Below are positions 62,916 through 64,000 of a stretch of DNA of 64,000 nt, piece by piece. The position numbers and the translations under genes are program-made. Numbering within the stretch: the first letter of the stretch is position 1; each line of letters begins with the position of its first letter. Source of the DNA: Campylobacterales bacterium (GTDB lineage: Bacteria; Campylobacterota; Campylobacteria; Campylobacterales; Sulfurovaceae); the NCBI GenBank assembly GCA_014763885.1, contig JACXUO010000003.1:83004-147003 (forward strand), read 5' to 3'. Below the pieces are notes generated by a model. It saw nothing but the letters and a program-made list of their open reading frames with translations, did no database searches and was not told the origin of the DNA.

Positions 62916-63890
62916 CTACTTGTCTGTGATACTAAAGAGCTGTTGTGCCTCAGTACACTCTCCGCCCAGACAGAGTCCTTCCTGACCTGCATCATCAAGC
63001 CCGATCATATTAAACATCTGCCCCTCTGTGCTCATACACTCGGGGTCATCCAGTTTGCTCATACACCCTTTCGAACCGCCCAGATCGTTGGTGATATCTA
63101 CATAAGTGAGCAACTCAGCATAATCGATCTGGATCTTTTGTGTCTCGGGATCAAAATGATCAAATACAATTTTTACACGGTTTGGTTGGGCACACTCATT
63201 GGTGATACCGTCCGCATCCGTATCCTGGCATCCTGTTGAACCCAGATGAAAGTTAAACATATCTTTTGTACTGTTGAGCTCGTCAACAGGGTTGATCTCC
63301 ATCTTTGTAAACTTCCTGCCTGCTGCCCAGCTCCAGTTCATGCCTGACTTGGTCAATGCTTCGATCTCCGGAAACTCTATATGGTTGAGTGCAATCGGCA
63401 CACCTACGGTAAACTCTACACCTGTAATGGCGGTCGTATCATCCATACTCACACTCCCTACGACCGTAGTATAGGTATCCGGATCATTTCCCCTCTCTTT
63501 ACAGTTACCTGTATTGTCCTCAAAATCCAGGATCGCAACAGAACCGTTGGTCTCATTATAGTATTGGTTCGAGTTGTTGGTAAGTACCAGTTTCTGTACA
63601 GAACCATCTGAGAGTTTTACCGCCACTTCGGAGACAAAGAATCTGAAGTCAGCGATCGAACCTGAAGCATTTGTCGTACCAAGGTTTTGATACACCTTTG
63701 TATGATTATTTTCCGAACAGACCAGGGCACCCTGATCCCCGACCACTGCAGAGAAGTCAATAAAAACCGATCTTTCGGATTTTTTCGTTTTGACCTCAGC
63801 CCCATTATCCGAAGAACTTCCGCCACATCCGCTCATCAACAAACTCATTGCTGCCAGAGAAGAAGCAATGAATATTTTTTTGTTTTTCAT
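62916..63890 (-). CDS. mbnP: MbnP-like copper-binding lipoprotein of the metallo-mystery pair
   Basis: Periplasmic lipoprotein (lipobox LMSGC, Cys22; a Gly/Ser linker follows) of the MbnP family, 324 residues. Diagnostic motifs are IDFSAVVGDQ, SDFRFFVS-type DFRFFVSEVAV, MNWSWAAGRKFTKMEI (Trp186 and Trp188; one is the expected target for conversion to kynurenine) and FHLGSTGCQ. Cysteine pairs follow in GCQDTDADGITNEC, GCMSKLDDPEC and LCLGGEC; eight Cys remain after lipidation. The start is set at 63890 (MKNKK) because AAAGGGGA precedes it; an in-frame ATG at 63935 adds 15 residues. It is first in the operon with mbnH and the barrel gene. Copper binding is inferred from the family. Confidence 0.87.
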   Translation of the reverse strand: MKNKKIFIASSLAAMSLLMSGCGGSSSDNGAEVKTKKSERSVFIDFSAVVGDQGALVCSENNHTKVYQNLGTTNASGSIADFRFFVSEVAVKLSDGSVQKLVLTNNSNQYYNETNGSVAILDFEDNTGNCKERGNDPDTYTTVVGSVSMDDTTAITGVEFTVGVPIALNHIEFPEIEALTKSGMNWSWAAGRKFTKMEINPVDELNSTKDMFNFHLGSTGCQDTDADGITNECAQPNRVKIVFDHFDPETQKIQIDYAELLTYVDITNDLGGSKGCMSKLDDPECMSTEGQMFNMIGLDDAGQEGLCLGGECTEAQQLFSITDK

Positions 63891-63950
63891 ATAATCCCCT
63901 TTAAAGATAGTGCCCTTAAAAGTTCGCAATTTCAAAACACCTTTTATGTA

Positions 63951-63998
63951 TCAGGCTGCATCCTGCAGCAACTCTTCACGCTTAATCATTACCAGTTC
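63951..63998 (-). CDS. C-terminal fragment of an unidentified gene at window edge
   Basis: The last 16 codons of a frame that runs in from beyond the window end in ELVMIKREELLQDAA and a stop. It is too short to assign. It lies upstream of mbnP on the same strand, 60 bases from its start, and could be a regulator or the previous operon member. Confidence 0.4.
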   Translation of the reverse strand, partial: ELVMIKREELLQDAA

Positions 63999-64000
63999 GA

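Overview
The window looks like chromosome from a Campylobacterota (Epsilonproteobacteria) member, most like Sulfurovum or its relatives. This is inferred from gene content and sequence style, not from a search. Signs include a biosynthetic SpeA plus a carboxyspermidine dehydrogenase-like enzyme (the alternative spermidine route known from Campylobacter), AcnB-type aconitase, a short four-helix FtsK, a Fur-linked LbtU-like porin, cytochrome-rich periplasmic proteins, moderate GC and TATAAT-type -10 boxes with poor -35 elements. There is no sign of a prophage, IS element, CRISPR array or rRNA operon.

Layout. 1-6.6 kb: mscS (cut by the window edge), a YgjP-type metalloprotein, a CitE-like lyase, a lytic transglycosylase, and a modE plus GGDEF/EAL pair. 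6.8-13.1 kb: a MarR regulator divergent from a complete RND tripartite efflux operon, with two near-identical palindromic operators between them. 13.1-16.7 kb: a four-gene module of RimB-like retropepsin, RimK ligase, AstE-like deacylase and M42 aminopeptidase, read here as a possible write/erase system for glutamate or peptide tails. 16.8-21.2 kb: a thioesterase, an LbtU-like porin divergent from a Fur-family regulator, a VOC protein, and a DUF2325 / 82-aa / ankyrin operon behind Fur-box-like sites. 21.5-24.3 kb: a frameshifted MocR-type regulator divergent from a Nim-like flavoprotein and an arylamine N-acetyltransferase. 24.4-29.1 kb: acnB with an internal deletion and frame change, then ftsK. 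29.4-29.8 kb: tRNA-Leu(CAA), tRNA-Gly(TCC) and tRNA-Gly(GCC). 30-33.1 kb: a five-haem secreted cytochrome with calcium-binding-type repeats and a C-terminal beta-sandwich-like region, then a periplasmic rhodanese. 33.3-36.2 kb: ubiX-coaD-tmk-hisS. 37-40.5 kb: an Mla-type lipid transport operon. 40.6-49.4 kb: speA, cysE, aspC, dedA, an AEC carrier, carboxyspermidine dehydrogenase, pgeF, rodA and a CAT-anticodon tRNA. 49.6-51.5 kb: a 5'-truncated acyltransferase and a frameshifted UMF1/Atg22-like transporter. 51.5-60.6 kb: GDPD, DUF6928-like, DUF523-DUF1722, photolyase, pdxH, L,D-transpeptidase, an SDR, DUF393 and DUF4010/MgtC genes. 60.6-63.9 kb: an MbnP-MbnH 'metallo-mystery pair' in an operon with an outer-membrane barrel.

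How they work together. Several envelope systems are complete: efflux, Mla lipid transport, peptidoglycan enzymes (MltB, RodA, L,D-transpeptidase, PgeF) and metal handling (Fur/porin, MbnP/H). SpeA and the carboxyspermidine dehydrogenase supply two steps of one polyamine route. Four genes are broken (mocR-type, acnB, the UMF1 transporter and the acyltransferase). Two are single-base changes in or beside homopolymers, and acnB should be essential in a reductive TCA organism, so sequencing or assembly error must be weighed against real decay. The most interesting candidates are the RimK/RimB/AstE/M42 module, the MbnP/MbnH/barrel operon and the pentahaem fusion.
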